Shown: positions 35,353-44,929, counted from the stretch's first letter. The stretch: 64,000 nucleotides of DNA from CAZMPJ01 sp964568455 (GCA_964568455.1 CAZMPJ010000002.1:1-64000), one strand, 5' to 3'. Notes: generated by a model from the letters alone, not told the origin. Made by a program: numbers and translations.

Positions 35353-36071
35353 AGTTCAAAATTCTCCCCAAGATAAAATTTCTTGGCTTCAACCGATTTT
35401 GAAACTTCTTCGGAATTACCAGAAGTCATAATCTGGCCTTTGTGCATGATATAAGAGCGGTCAGTAATGGCCAGGGTTTCTCGTACGTTATGGTCGGTAA
35501 TTAAAACGCCAATACCTTTTGATTTTAAATGGCGCACAATTCCTTGCAAGTCAGCCACTGATTTAGGATCAATTCCGGTAAAAGGTTCGTCTAGTAGCAG
35601 GAAAGCAGGGTCAGTGGCTAAGGCTCTAGCGATTTCCACTCTTCTTTGTTCTCCACCTGATAAAGTATAAGCTTTTTGTTTTCTAAGAGAGGTTACGCCC
35701 AGCTCGTCCAGCAGGGCTACAAGCTTCTTTTCATATTCATCTTTTCTAACTTCTGGCATGAGTTCCCAAAGCACTAGGATGTTTTCTTCAACTGTTAGTT
35801 TTCTAAAAATAGATGGTTCCTGGGGAAGATAGCCAATGCCCATGTGAGCGCGGCGGTGCATAGGAAGTTTTGTGATTTCATGATCGCCCAAATAAATTCT
35901 GCCGGTGTTAGGTCTAACTAATCCCACCGCCATGTAGAAAGTAGTGGTTTTCCCTGCTCCGTTTGGCCCCAGTAATCCGACAATTTCTCCTTGTCTTACT
36001 TCAATTGAAACATCATTAACTACAGTCTTTTTGCCGTAAGTCTTCATTAAATGTTCTGTTTTTATATGCAT
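35349..36071 (-). CDS. lptB: LPS export ABC transporter ATPase LptB
   Basis: ATPase of the LPS exporter. 240 residues with Walker A GPNGAGKTT, Q-loop GYLPQEPSIFRKLTV, ABC signature LSGGEQRR, Walker B LLLDEPFTGIDP and H-loop ITDHNVRET; the PQEPSIFRKLTVEENI and GIGVLITDHNV stretches are typical of LptB. AGGAGAAA lies before the ATG. It follows trpD after eight bases and overlaps an LptF/G gene. Confidence 0.96.
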   Translation of the reverse strand: MHIKTEHLMKTYGKKTVVNDVSIEVRQGEIVGLLGPNGAGKTTTFYMAVGLVRPNTGRIYLGDHEITKLPMHRRAHMGIGYLPQEPSIFRKLTVEENILVLWELMPEVRKDEYEKKLVALLDELGVTSLRKQKAYTLSGGEQRRVEIARALATDPAFLLLDEPFTGIDPKSVADLQGIVRHLKSKGIGVLITDHNVRETLAITDRSYIMHKGQIMTSGNSEEVSKSVEAKKFYLGENFEL

Positions 36072-36079
36072 AATTTCTC

Positions 36080-37093
36080 CTAGGTATTAGTAAATTTTAT
36101 CAACTCTTCCAATTTCTTATTTGCTGCGCCAGAATCAACTGACTCTGCTGCCAACTTAAAACCTTCTTTTAAATTCTTAGCCTTGCCAGCTGCATAAATT
36201 GCTGCAGCAGCGTTCATTAAAACTATATTCCTTTTAGCACCTTTTTCTTGGCCTTTTAAAATTCCAAGAGCAATTTTGGCGTTTTCTTCTTTTGAGCCGC
36301 CTAGGATTTCAGAAAGTTTGGCTTTTTTTACACCAAAATCTTCTGGTTTAATTTCATAAGTTTTAATTTTGCCGTCTTTTAATTCTGAAACTTTAGTTTT
36401 ATCTGAAATTGTGATTTCATCCAATCCATCTTTGCCATGAACTACCAAGGCATGTTTGATTCCTAAATTTCCTAAAACTTTAGCCATTGTTTCAGTCAAA
36501 TCAGCACTAAAAACACCTAGGACTTGTGCGGCAGCGTGGGCAGGGTTGGTTAATGGTCCTAAAATATTAAAAACAGTTCTAATGCCAGTTTCTTTCCTAG
36601 CTGGCATAGCATATTTCATGGCCGCATGGAATTTTGGTGCAAAAATAAAGCCAATACCAACTTCATTTATGCATTCTTCAACTTTTTTCGGTTCAAGATC
36701 AACTTTTACACCTAAAGCTTCGAGCACATCAGCTGATCCGCATTTAGAAGAGACTGATCGATTGCCATGTTTCGCAACTGGAACTCCAGCACCAGCAACT
36801 ACTAGGGCTGAAATAGTGGAAATGTTGATAGTTCCAGATTTATCTCCACCAGTTCCGCAAGTATCAACTAGATTTTTTTGTTGAGGGTAAATATTAGCAG
36901 CATGCTCACGCATTTTTTCTGCACAGCCAGTAATTTCATCTATAGTTTCGCCTTTCATCCTTAAAGCAGTAATAAAAGCAGCGATTTGAGAGGGAGTAGC
37001 TTCCCCTTCCATTATAGTATCCATAGTTAAGGCGGCTTCTTCGCGAGTTAAATTTTTGTTTTCAACCACTTTTTTAATTGCTTGTTTAATCAT
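36080..37093 (-). CDS. trpD: Anthranilate phosphoribosyltransferase
   Basis: Transfers phosphoribosyl to anthranilate in tryptophan synthesis. 337 residues. Motifs: DTCGTGGDKSGTINIST, KHGNRSVSSKCGSADVLEALG, NILGPLTNPA, HGKDGLDEIT. No other trp gene is near; it is the first gene of an operon continuing into the LPS-export genes. AGGAG precedes the ATG by six bases. Its promoter lies in a short repeat element (37141-37170). Confidence 0.95.
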   Translation of the reverse strand: MIKQAIKKVVENKNLTREEAALTMDTIMEGEATPSQIAAFITALRMKGETIDEITGCAEKMREHAANIYPQQKNLVDTCGTGGDKSGTINISTISALVVAGAGVPVAKHGNRSVSSKCGSADVLEALGVKVDLEPKKVEECINEVGIGFIFAPKFHAAMKYAMPARKETGIRTVFNILGPLTNPAHAAAQVLGVFSADLTETMAKVLGNLGIKHALVVHGKDGLDEITISDKTKVSELKDGKIKTYEIKPEDFGVKKAKLSEILGGSKEENAKIALGILKGQEKGAKRNIVLMNAAAAIYAAGKAKNLKEGFKLAAESVDSGAANKKLEELIKFTNT

Positions 37094-37140
37094 ATTTTCT
37101 CCTAAAAAGAATGAAATTTCTTTTTCAAGTTATCGATATT

Positions 37141-37170
37141 ATTATAGCCCCTCGACAAGCTCGGGGCAAG
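37141..37170 (-). promoter_or_regulatory. Repeat-borne promoter of trpD-lptB operon
   Basis: On the minus strand: TTGCCC (37169-37164), 17-base spacer containing CGAGCTTGTCGAGGGG, then TATAAT (37146-37141). Nearly the same sequence occurs at 60468-60500 on the plus strand. The spacer can fold into a weak hairpin (CCTCGA/TCGGGG with a G-T pair). The promoter points at trpD, whose start is 48 bases downstream. Confidence 0.65.
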
Positions 37171-37200
37171 CTGAAGAACCAATTTAAGGCAACTATTTAT

Positions 37201-38277
37201 ATGAAAATTACAACAAGATTGCACCCATCTAGAACACTTGTCACTAGGCAAATTCGCCAGGCAGTAAGAGATGGTAAATCGCTTTGTATGTTTGGCCTGC
37301 CGGGAATAGGAAAAACAGCTTTAGCAAAAGAAATTGCCGGCGAAATAGGCTTGCCAGAAAAATCATTTGTTAATCGTAAAGCAGACTGGGGAATGGATGC
37401 TTGGCTTGGGCCGTCGAGGGATGTTTTTGAGGCGGCTCCACAAAGAGGCAAAAATGGACCAAAAGTATTATTTTTAGATGATATTTATCCTTCTTTAATT
37501 TTTAATGGTCGTGATCAAATCAGAGCCCTTATTAGTAGTGGCTGGCAAATGATTTTTGTGCATTCCAACCTTGGTAGAGGTATCCTTACTGAACTTTCCG
37601 AAGAAGCCGGGCTTGAAACTTTTATCCTTCCTCCGGCAGATGTTGACGAATTTGTGAGCGACTTAAAAAGTTCGCTTCCTCGATCTTGGCAATCTTTGGT
37701 TAACATAATATTAAGCAAATATAATTTACCTGGTTTTTCTGATGAAACATTGAAGACATTACATGCACTTAGCGGAGGCAATTACATGGTTGCCCAAATT
37801 CTTTTACATGTTTTGTCTAAAGCTCCTTCACAACTAGAAATTAAAAGAGAATATGAAACAGAAGGCGGTTCTCGTGAATGGGGAAGGAAGGTTGTTCTGC
37901 TAAGGCATGAAGAAGATTTTGTTGCTGGCAAAGGGGTTGAAGAGTTGGATGTGCGGTCTCTTCATGAAGAAATAAAGGAACTTGCTCTTAATGAAGCTCC
38001 GGCTGACGCTGACTGTGCTCCCGCTCCACAAGAGGGTGTTTGCTCTAATTTTGAATCCGATTTTAGAGCGCTCGATTCCTATAGTTTAATGTCTCGCGGT
38101 GTTTTTATTCAGTCCCTAATACAAGGGATAGATCTGGCTACTGTTGCTGGTTTTCACCTAGAGGTCCAAAGCAGTATCAGCCGTTGGTTAAGTTATGGCT
38201 TGCTTACTCAAGTAGATGAAGTTATTACTTTTAGAGGAGAGTTAATCAAGCAAGCGTTTCTGGAACAGGTATATTAA
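37201..38277 (+). CDS. Orphan AAA-type ATPase with C-terminal helical region
   Basis: 358 residues. Walker A GLPGIGKTAL (about 40), Walker B VLFLDDIYP (about 85), and a sensor-1-like IFVHSNLGRG; the layout resembles archaeal-type/STAND ATPases. After the ATPase core comes a lid-like helical region, then a winged-helix-like segment near the C-terminus (VQSSISRWLSYGLLTQVDEVITFRGEL). I do not recognise a family. Start chosen at 37201: the in-frame ATG at 37111 would translate the repeat element. No ribosome binding site is visible. Divergent from trpD. Function unknown. Confidence 0.7.
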   Translation: MKITTRLHPSRTLVTRQIRQAVRDGKSLCMFGLPGIGKTALAKEIAGEIGLPEKSFVNRKADWGMDAWLGPSRDVFEAAPQRGKNGPKVLFLDDIYPSLIFNGRDQIRALISSGWQMIFVHSNLGRGILTELSEEAGLETFILPPADVDEFVSDLKSSLPRSWQSLVNIILSKYNLPGFSDETLKTLHALSGGNYMVAQILLHVLSKAPSQLEIKREYETEGGSREWGRKVVLLRHEEDFVAGKGVEELDVRSLHEEIKELALNEAPADADCAPAPQEGVCSNFESDFRALDSYSLMSRGVFIQSLIQGIDLATVAGFHLEVQSSISRWLSYGLLTQVDEVITFRGELIKQAFLEQVY

Positions 38278-38289
38278 CTTCCTTTTCTT

Positions 38290-38318
38290 TTGAATTCAAA
38301 CTTCTTTTATGCTACTAT
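38290..38318 (+). promoter_or_regulatory. Promoter of glyQ-glyS
   Basis: TTGAAT (38290-38295), 17-base spacer, TACTAT (38313-38318) preceded by TGC. The GTG start follows 12 bases after the -10, with no ribosome binding site. Confidence 0.65.
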
Positions 38319-38330
38319 TTCGATAGTATC

Positions 38331-39182
38331 GTGAAAAAACTTACCTTTCAACAAATTATCGATAATTTGAATCAATTCTGGGCTGATTATGGCTGTGTTA
38401 TTCGCCAACCTTATGATATTGAAAAAGGTGCAGCTACTATGTCGCCGGCTACATTTTTTGGAGCTTTAGGATCTAAACCCTGGCAAGTAGCTTATATTGA
38501 TCCGGTCAGACGTCCAGCTGACGGTCGTTACGGAGAAAATCCCAATCGTTTATTTCATTATTTTCAATACCAGGTTATTCTTAAACCTTCGCCTTTAGAA
38601 GTGCAAAAAACTTACTTAGATTCTTTGCGTGCAATTGGTATTGAACCAAAAAAGCATGATGTTAGATTTGTAGAAGATAACTGGGAATCACCAACCTTGG
38701 GGGCGTGGGGTACTGGTTGGGAAGTCTGGGCCGAAGGTATGGAAGTTACTCAATTTACTTATTTTCAAGAATGTGGTGGTTATCCTTGTAAACCAGTTTC
38801 AGTTGAATTAACTTATGGTTTAGAACGCTTAGCCATGTTTATCCAAAAAGTAGACAGTGTCTATGATATTCAGTGGAATGACAAGGTTAAATATGGTGAT
38901 ATTTATCTTCCTCAAGAAAGACAACATTCCAAATACAATTTTGAAGCTGCGGATATTGAAAGCTTAACTTTATTATTTGGTCTTTATGAAAAAGAAGCAG
39001 ATCGCTTGCTTAAACAAGAACTAGTTTTACCGGCTTATGACTATGTTTTAAAATGTTCTCATGCTTTTAATATTTTAGATGCTCGGGGAGCGGTTTCAGT
39101 GACTGAGCGAATGGCTTATATTTTAAGAATTAGAAAATTAGCTAGGAGATGTGCAAAAGTATATGTTGAAGGCACTGCTTGA
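38331..39182 (+). CDS. glyQ: Glycyl-tRNA synthetase alpha subunit
   Basis: Catalytic class II subunit of the bacterial alpha2beta2 GlyRS. 283 residues. Motifs: FWADYGCVIRQPYDIEKGAATMSPATF, DGRYGENPNRL, FVEDNWESPTLGAWGTGWEVW, GLERLAMFIQ. Starts with GTG at 38331, close behind a strong promoter. Its last 20 bases overlap glyS. Confidence 0.97.
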   Translation: MKKLTFQQIIDNLNQFWADYGCVIRQPYDIEKGAATMSPATFFGALGSKPWQVAYIDPVRRPADGRYGENPNRLFHYFQYQVILKPSPLEVQKTYLDSLRAIGIEPKKHDVRFVEDNWESPTLGAWGTGWEVWAEGMEVTQFTYFQECGGYPCKPVSVELTYGLERLAMFIQKVDSVYDIQWNDKVKYGDIYLPQERQHSKYNFEAADIESLTLLFGLYEKEADRLLKQELVLPAYDYVLKCSHAFNILDARGAVSVTERMAYILRIRKLARRCAKVYVEGTA

Positions 39183-41184
39183 AATAGGTTGTGAAGAAAT
39201 CCCAGCACGGTTTATGCCGGGATTTTTACAAGATTTAAAAAAACAAGCCCAAGAAAAGCTTGAACGGGAAAAATTATCTTTTTCCAGCATCCAAACTTTG
39301 GGTACGTATCGACGTTTAACCCTTGTAATTGAAGGCTTAGCCAAAAAACAACCAGATGAATCATTAGAAATAAAAGGTCCTCCAGCTGAATTCGCTTTTG
39401 ATGGTGCCGGAAAGCCTACTAAGGCAGCTGCTGGTTTTGCCAGAAGCCAGGGAGCAACTTTAGACGATCTAGAAGTACGCACTTTAGGCAGTAAAAACTA
39501 TGTTTTTGCTAAAGTGACTAGAAAAGGACAATCAGCAGCTAAGGTTTTAGCAAAATTGTTTCCCGAAATCATTAGTTCTTTATATCAACCTTTGTCTATG
39601 AGGTGGGGGAGTCAAGACTTTAAGTTTATCCGGCCAATTCATTCTATCTTAGCCCTTTGCGGAGACAAAATTGTTAAGTTTGAGCTAGCTGGCATCAAAA
39701 CGTCCAATAATCTGAAGATTAAAATTCAAACTTATAAACAGCAATTAAAGAAAAAAGGCATAATAGTTGATCAAGATGAAAGAAAAGCTTTAATTAAGAA
39801 GCAAGTTGAGGCTGCGGCGAAGAAAGTTGGAGCCAAGGCTTTAGTTCAAGAAGATTTATTGGAAGAAGTTAACTTTTTGGTTGAAAATCCTATTGCTTAT
39901 GTAGGCAAAATTGATAAAAGTTTCTTGAGTCTGCCGCAAAAAGTTTTAATCACCTCCATGAAAAAGAATCAAAAGTATTTTCCTCTAGTAGACAGTAAAG
40001 AGAAGTTAGTGGAAAAATTTGTCTTGGTTTCCGATGGCTGTAAGAATAAAGGTATTGTAGAAGGCAATCAAAAGGTTTTAACTGCCCGACTTTCAGATGC
40101 CAAGTTTTTCTTTGAAGAAGATAAAAAACAACCTTTGCAAATGTATACAGCTGACCTGGATAAAATTGAATTTTTTAAAGGTTTGGGAAGTTTAGCGCAA
40201 AAAGTTGAGCGTATGCAAAAGCTTTCTCTTTGGATTGCCAAAAGATTAAATCAAGACGGACCAAAAACACCAATTATTGAAAGAATCTGCCAGCTTTGCA
40301 AAGCTGATCTTTCTACCCGTATGGTTTATGAGTTTCCTGTGTTGCAAGGGATTATGGGCAGAGAATATGCTTTGCTTTCAAAAGAAGATCCTAGGGTTGC
40401 TCAAGGGATTGCCGAGCATTATTTGCCTCGTTTTGCTGACGATAAGTTGCCTGAATCAAAAGAGGGTATGATTGTAGCTTTAGCCGACCGGATTGATTCT
40501 ATTGTTGGTTGTTTTAGTATTGGAAAAATTCCCAGTGGATCTCAAGATCCTTATGCTCTGCGCAGGGCCGTGCATGGAATTATACGTATTATTATTGAGA
40601 ATAAATTAGATTTGCTTTTAGATGAAGTAATTGAGCATAGTTATAAATTATATGAATCAAGAAATCCGCTAGGAAATGTACAAAATCAGATTTTAGCTTT
40701 TATGGCTAGCCGAGTTAAACCGATTTTGCTTGAGAAAGGCATCCGCTATGATGTGGTGGATGCGGTTTTATCTGGATTCAATGATATTTTAGATGTTTTT
40801 GCCAAAGCCAAACAAATAAATGGTTTGATTTCAGAAAAATGGTTTGTGGGAGTGGTTAAATCAGCTGATCGGGTTTCTCGTATTGCTAAAGGAGCCAAGG
40901 AAGAAGCGATTGATGAGGCGGCTTTTGTTGAAACTGCCGAGAAAAAGCTTTATGAACTTTATATGAAAGTTAATTGGGAAGTAGGGGAAGCGATTAACAA
41001 AGAAGAATGGCAAAAAGCCATTAAGCCGTTGGCGGAACTGACCGATCCAATTGAATTGTTTTTTGAAAAGGTAATGGTTATGCATAAAGATGAAAAACTG
41101 AAGAAAAATCGCTTGGCGCTTTTAAAAGCAATTGAAAAAATGTATTTGGGAATAGCAGACTTTAGGAGGATCGTGTTGCAATGA
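39163..41184 (+). CDS. glyS: Glycyl-tRNA synthetase beta subunit
   Basis: tRNA-binding subunit of GlyRS, with a HD-like domain and C-terminal anticodon-binding (DALR-like) helical domain. About 673 residues, the normal size. Begins LLEIGCEEIPARFMP and contains SMRWGSQDFKFIRPIH and GSQDPYALRRAVHGIIRII, all conserved. ATG at 39163 chosen because it puts LLEIG at the usual distance from Met; a GTG at 39151 only two bases from AGGAG is less likely. Its stop overlaps the next gene start. Confidence 0.95.
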   Translation: MLKALLEIGCEEIPARFMPGFLQDLKKQAQEKLEREKLSFSSIQTLGTYRRLTLVIEGLAKKQPDESLEIKGPPAEFAFDGAGKPTKAAAGFARSQGATLDDLEVRTLGSKNYVFAKVTRKGQSAAKVLAKLFPEIISSLYQPLSMRWGSQDFKFIRPIHSILALCGDKIVKFELAGIKTSNNLKIKIQTYKQQLKKKGIIVDQDERKALIKKQVEAAAKKVGAKALVQEDLLEEVNFLVENPIAYVGKIDKSFLSLPQKVLITSMKKNQKYFPLVDSKEKLVEKFVLVSDGCKNKGIVEGNQKVLTARLSDAKFFFEEDKKQPLQMYTADLDKIEFFKGLGSLAQKVERMQKLSLWIAKRLNQDGPKTPIIERICQLCKADLSTRMVYEFPVLQGIMGREYALLSKEDPRVAQGIAEHYLPRFADDKLPESKEGMIVALADRIDSIVGCFSIGKIPSGSQDPYALRRAVHGIIRIIIENKLDLLLDEVIEHSYKLYESRNPLGNVQNQILAFMASRVKPILLEKGIRYDVVDAVLSGFNDILDVFAKAKQINGLISEKWFVGVVKSADRVSRIAKGAKEEAIDEAAFVETAEKKLYELYMKVNWEVGEAINKEEWQKAIKPLAELTDPIELFFEKVMVMHKDEKLKKNRLALLKAIEKMYLGIADFRRIVLQ

Positions 41185-41978
41185 AGCGTTATTTATTAAT
41201 TTCCCTATTACTATGTTTATTTGTTTCTCCAGTTTTTGCTTCCTATATTAGCTTAAACACTTCAGTTACGGCTAAAGTGGTAGGCAATCAACTAAAAGTC
41301 TTAGTTACCGCGGTTAATAAGGGCGATGAAGCAGCTTACAGTGTCCAAGCCGAATTGCGGGCTGGTGGCAAAAAAATACTAGCGGAAAAAGTTCAAAAAT
41401 TAGGAGTAAATCAAACTTATAAAGGTTATGCGACTTTTAATTTAAAGCTTGATAAGGCTGGTCATTACCCCTTGGTAATAGTTATGCATTATGCTGATGC
41501 AAACCAGTATCCTTTTTCAGCTTTAACCATTCAGACCTTTGCTTATAAGGCTCAAGATATGCCTAGAGACCTTTTTGGCCGCATGAAAGCGACTACTTTT
41601 TGGGAAAATGGCAGTATTGAATTAACTTTAAAAAATAGCAGCAATGTTAGTCTCAAAGCCAAAGCTGATTTAGTGGTTCCCAAAGAAATAACTGTGTTGG
41701 GTAATGTAAAAGATATTACTCTTGCTGCCAGAGTGTCAGATAAAGTTAGATTTGACTTGGAAAATTTTTCCGCTTTAAGCGGCAGTAATTATCAGGTTTA
41801 CGCGGTTAGCGAATATAATAAAGATAACTTGCATTATACTGTGATTACGCCGGGGATGATCAAAATCATGGAAAGAAAAAGTCTTTTGGGAATTGATTAT
41901 CAATATTTATTAGTGTTTTTAATTGTCTTAGTGGTAGTATTTATCCTTTTTCAAGTATTTAAAAGTGAAAAGAAATAA
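41181..41978 (+). CDS. Secreted single-pass membrane protein, Ig/CARDB-like
   Basis: 265 residues: signal peptide (1-20, ending VFA), an extracytoplasmic beta-rich region containing VKVLVTAVNKGDEAAYSVQAEL-like stretches reminiscent of CARDB/COG1470-type Ig domains, a second beta domain (about 140-220), and one C-terminal membrane helix (about 238-258) with a short Lys tail. No specific family recognised. AGGAGG lies ahead of the ATG. It begins the surface-glycan locus and overlaps the next gene by 14 bases. Confidence 0.7.
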   Translation: MKRYLLISLLLCLFVSPVFASYISLNTSVTAKVVGNQLKVLVTAVNKGDEAAYSVQAELRAGGKKILAEKVQKLGVNQTYKGYATFNLKLDKAGHYPLVIVMHYADANQYPFSALTIQTFAYKAQDMPRDLFGRMKATTFWENGSIELTLKNSSNVSLKAKADLVVPKEITVLGNVKDITLAARVSDKVRFDLENFSALSGSNYQVYAVSEYNKDNLHYTVITPGMIKIMERKSLLGIDYQYLLVFLIVLVVVFILFQVFKSEKK

Positions 41979-44010
41979 TTTAATTGATTTAACCGTACTG
42001 GTTTTTGTCTTTTTATTCTTGCTCTCATTTTTTGAGCCTGGTCTTTTACTTTCAAAAACCATTACCGCCGGAGGGGATACTTGTTCTCATTACCCAACCG
42101 CGGTTTACATGAAAGAAGTGTTTTTCCCAAACTTTAGAATAATGGGTTGGGATATGGGTAATTACGCTGGATTTCCGGTTTTTTATCATTATTTTCCTTT
42201 AACTTTTGTGTTGATGGCTGTTTTAAATTTTGTGATACCCATGCAAGTTTCTTTTAAATTAATTTCAGTCTTAGGCATTTTTCTTTTGCCGTTGTGTACT
42301 TATTTTAGTTTTAAGTTTTTAAAATATAAATTTCCCATTCCTATTATTGCTTCCACTTTTAGCTTGGCTTTTCTTTTTATGGAAGCTAATTCCATGTGGG
42401 GAGGCAATATTCCTAGCACCTTAGCTGGCGAATATTCTTATGGCCTGGGCCTGTCTTTAATAGTTCTTTTCTTTGGTACTCTTTATAGTGGGATCGAAAA
42501 TAAGAATAAGATTATTGTAAATGCTGTCTTGGTGGCTTTAATTGCTTTTTGTCATGGCTATACTTTAATTTTTTCCGGAGTACTGGGCTTGTTTTTTGTT
42601 TTTAATTTAAAAGACTTTTGGGTTAATTTTAAATATTTATTCAAAGTATATGGGTTAGCCGGACTCTTAATCTCTTTTTGGTTTATCCCTTTTCTGTTTA
42701 ATGTTCCTTGGGTAACTAGTTATGTAACCCGCTGGTATATTTCTTCAATTTGGAGAGCCATCCCTCTTATTTTGATCCCTTTCTTTGTTTTAGCGATTGT
42801 TTCTTTTTTCTTAAATCTATTTGACCGCCGGACCCGTTATTTTGCCTATGCTATTTTTGCCAGCTTAATTTTGTATTATTTAAGCCCTAATATTGGCATG
42901 CTGGATATTCGCTGGCTCCCGTTTGTGCAGCTTTTTTCTGTAATCTTTTCTGCCACAATTTTAGCGGTTTTCTTAAATGAAATAAATATTCCGCAATTTT
43001 TGCCTTTTATCATTTATCTAATGGTTGCTTTGTGGATTATTCCTAATGTAACTTATATAAAAGGTTGGATTAAGTGGAATTATAATGGCTTTGAAAAAAA
43101 AGCCGCCTGGTCGCTGTTTAAGCAGATAAATGGTTATTTAGAAGAAACTGGTCCAGGTAGGGTGGTGTATGAGCATTCGCCTGATCATAATGTATTTGGC
43201 AGTGAGCGGGCTTTTGAAAATCTACCTTATTTTGCTAAGCGTGATACCCTGGAAGGACTTTACATGCAGTCTTCTATTAGTTCGCCTTTTGTATTTTATA
43301 TCCAGTCCGCAGTATCAAAAGTTCATTCTGGTCCTTTTCCACAATATAAATATACCCGCTTAAACTTGCCAGTGGCAATTCCTTTGCTGGAAAAATTTAA
43401 TGTTACCCATTACATTGTTAAAAGTGATGTAGCCAAAAAGCAGGCTAAGCAAGTTCCCGAATTAAAGCTGGAAAAACAATTTGGTGAATATGAAATCTAT
43501 CGTTTAACCACTAATGATGGTAGCTATGTAATGCCAGTTGATTTTGAGCCAGTTTTGTTTGAAACCGATGATTGGAAAATGGATTTCTTCAATTGGTTTA
43601 GATCGGGCAGGACGCTGGATGTTCCTTTGGTGTATGCTCCTGATTCAGATGAGGGAAGGTTTAAGCAAAAAGCAGATGAATTATTTGAAGTTGAAAAAAT
43701 TCCTATTAAAAAACCTCAAGCGGAAATAAGTGAAAAAATTGGCAAGGAAGATATTGAATTTTCTACTAATTTAGTTGGCTATCCTCATCTAATCAAGGTT
43801 TCCTACCATCCCAACTGGCAGGTTGAGGGGGCTGATCAAATTTATTTAGTTTCTCCTTCCTTTATGCTGGTTTATCCAAACCAGGAGCAGGTGCGCTTGT
43901 ATTTTGGTAAGACGATTTATAACTATACGGGGGAGGCTTTAAGCCTGATTGGATTAACAATTATGCTGTTTTCTGGTATAATTTTTGTTATCAATGCTAG
44001 GAAAACCTGA
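41965..44010 (+). CDS. Polytopic GT-C-like membrane protein (6-pyruvoyl-tetrahydropterin-synthase-related membrane family)
   Basis: 681 residues with ten or more hydrophobic helices followed by a soluble C-terminal domain (about 380-650) and a final helix. The first loop DTCSHYPTAVYMKEVFFPN with a following WDMGNYAGFPVFYHYFP matches a family often annotated as PTPS-related membrane proteins, which resemble GT-C glycosyltransferases; the loop acidic residue would be catalytic. Start is GTG at 41965, overlapping the preceding gene. Exact substrate unknown; context indicates surface polysaccharide or glycoprotein assembly. Confidence 0.75.
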   Translation: MKRNNLIDLTVLVFVFLFLLSFFEPGLLLSKTITAGGDTCSHYPTAVYMKEVFFPNFRIMGWDMGNYAGFPVFYHYFPLTFVLMAVLNFVIPMQVSFKLISVLGIFLLPLCTYFSFKFLKYKFPIPIIASTFSLAFLFMEANSMWGGNIPSTLAGEYSYGLGLSLIVLFFGTLYSGIENKNKIIVNAVLVALIAFCHGYTLIFSGVLGLFFVFNLKDFWVNFKYLFKVYGLAGLLISFWFIPFLFNVPWVTSYVTRWYISSIWRAIPLILIPFFVLAIVSFFLNLFDRRTRYFAYAIFASLILYYLSPNIGMLDIRWLPFVQLFSVIFSATILAVFLNEINIPQFLPFIIYLMVALWIIPNVTYIKGWIKWNYNGFEKKAAWSLFKQINGYLEETGPGRVVYEHSPDHNVFGSERAFENLPYFAKRDTLEGLYMQSSISSPFVFYIQSAVSKVHSGPFPQYKYTRLNLPVAIPLLEKFNVTHYIVKSDVAKKQAKQVPELKLEKQFGEYEIYRLTTNDGSYVMPVDFEPVLFETDDWKMDFFNWFRSGRTLDVPLVYAPDSDEGRFKQKADELFEVEKIPIKKPQAEISEKIGKEDIEFSTNLVGYPHLIKVSYHPNWQVEGADQIYLVSPSFMLVYPNQEQVRLYFGKTIYNYTGEALSLIGLTIMLFSGIIFVINARKT

Positions 44011-44929
44011 ACTCTCTATAGTTATCCCGATTAATAATGAAGAAGGCTCACTGGAGATTCTTTATGATTGTCTTTCTACTGTTTTAGTTAACCTTAACCT
44101 TTCTTATGAACTGATCATGGTTGATGACGGCAGTACGGATAATTCTTTAAAGATTTTGCAGAACTTAAACCAAAAAGACCATCGAGTAAAAGTGATTAGT
44201 TTTTCCCGAAATTTTGGCCACATGATTGCGCTGTCAGCTGGCCTTGATTCTGCCCAGGGAGATGCAGTTATTACCATGGACGCTGACTTACAACACCCAC
44301 CAGAAATGCTTCCTCAATTAATTGAAAGATGGAAAAACGGAGCAGAAATTGTCAGCGCGATTAGAAAAGGGACAGAGGGTGCAAGTTTTCTAAAACAAAA
44401 GACTTCATCCATGTTTTATTGGTTAATTAATAAGATTGGCAAAATTAATTTGCCGGCTAACTCTGCTGATTTCCGCTTGTTGGACCGTAAAGTAGTAGAT
44501 ACTTTAAAAAATACTCGGGAGCGTTCCAGGTTTTTGCGAGGACTTATTAGTTGGGTAGGCTACAGCCAAGAATTTATTCCTTATATTGCCGGACCCAGAA
44601 AAATTGGGCAAACCAAATATTCTTTTTCTAAAATGTTTGCTTTTGCCGTAGATGGAATTACTTCTTTTTCTACTTTTCCCTTAAGAGTGGCTACCTATTT
44701 AGGTTTGTTGACTGCTTTTATCAGTTTTTTATATATTCTTTATGCTATTTACATTAGAATTTTTACTAATCAAGCAATTGCCGGTTGGACCTCAGTTTTA
44801 GTTGCAGTCCTTTTTATCGGCGGTATCCAATTAATCTTTCTTGGTATCATTGGCGAATATCTAGGCCGGGTTTTTGAAGAAACCAAACAACGTCCGCTTT
44901 ATATTATAAAAAATAAAATTGGATTTTAA
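43994..44929 (+). CDS. Family 2 glycosyltransferase, DPM1/GtrB/ArnC-like
   Basis: About 311 residues. GT-A domain with LSIVIPINNEEGSL, MVDDGSTDNSL, RNFGHMIALSAGLD and the DXD-type MDADLQHPPE. Two C-terminal membrane helices follow (about 230-300), ending GEYLGRVFEETKQRPLYI. Such enzymes transfer a sugar from a nucleotide donor to polyprenyl phosphate, giving the lipid-linked donor used by GT-C enzymes. This fits the GT-C genes on both sides. Start ATG at 43994 chosen over an in-frame TTG at 43985. The next gene starts at its stop (TAATG). Confidence 0.9.
   Translation: MLGKPELSIVIPINNEEGSLEILYDCLSTVLVNLNLSYELIMVDDGSTDNSLKILQNLNQKDHRVKVISFSRNFGHMIALSAGLDSAQGDAVITMDADLQHPPEMLPQLIERWKNGAEIVSAIRKGTEGASFLKQKTSSMFYWLINKIGKINLPANSADFRLLDRKVVDTLKNTRERSRFLRGLISWVGYSQEFIPYIAGPRKIGQTKYSFSKMFAFAVDGITSFSTFPLRVATYLGLLTAFISFLYILYAIYIRIFTNQAIAGWTSVLVAVLFIGGIQLIFLGIIGEYLGRVFEETKQRPLYIIKNKIGF

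Noticed and set aside
36456..36884. 142-codon open frame on the plus strand
   Set aside because: It is fully antisense to trpD, whose motifs are unmistakable; no ribosome binding site and no recognisable domain.
37111..37200. Upstream extension of the AAA-type ATPase
   Set aside because: It would translate the promoter-bearing repeat on the wrong strand; the ATG at 37201 begins the conserved-looking part.
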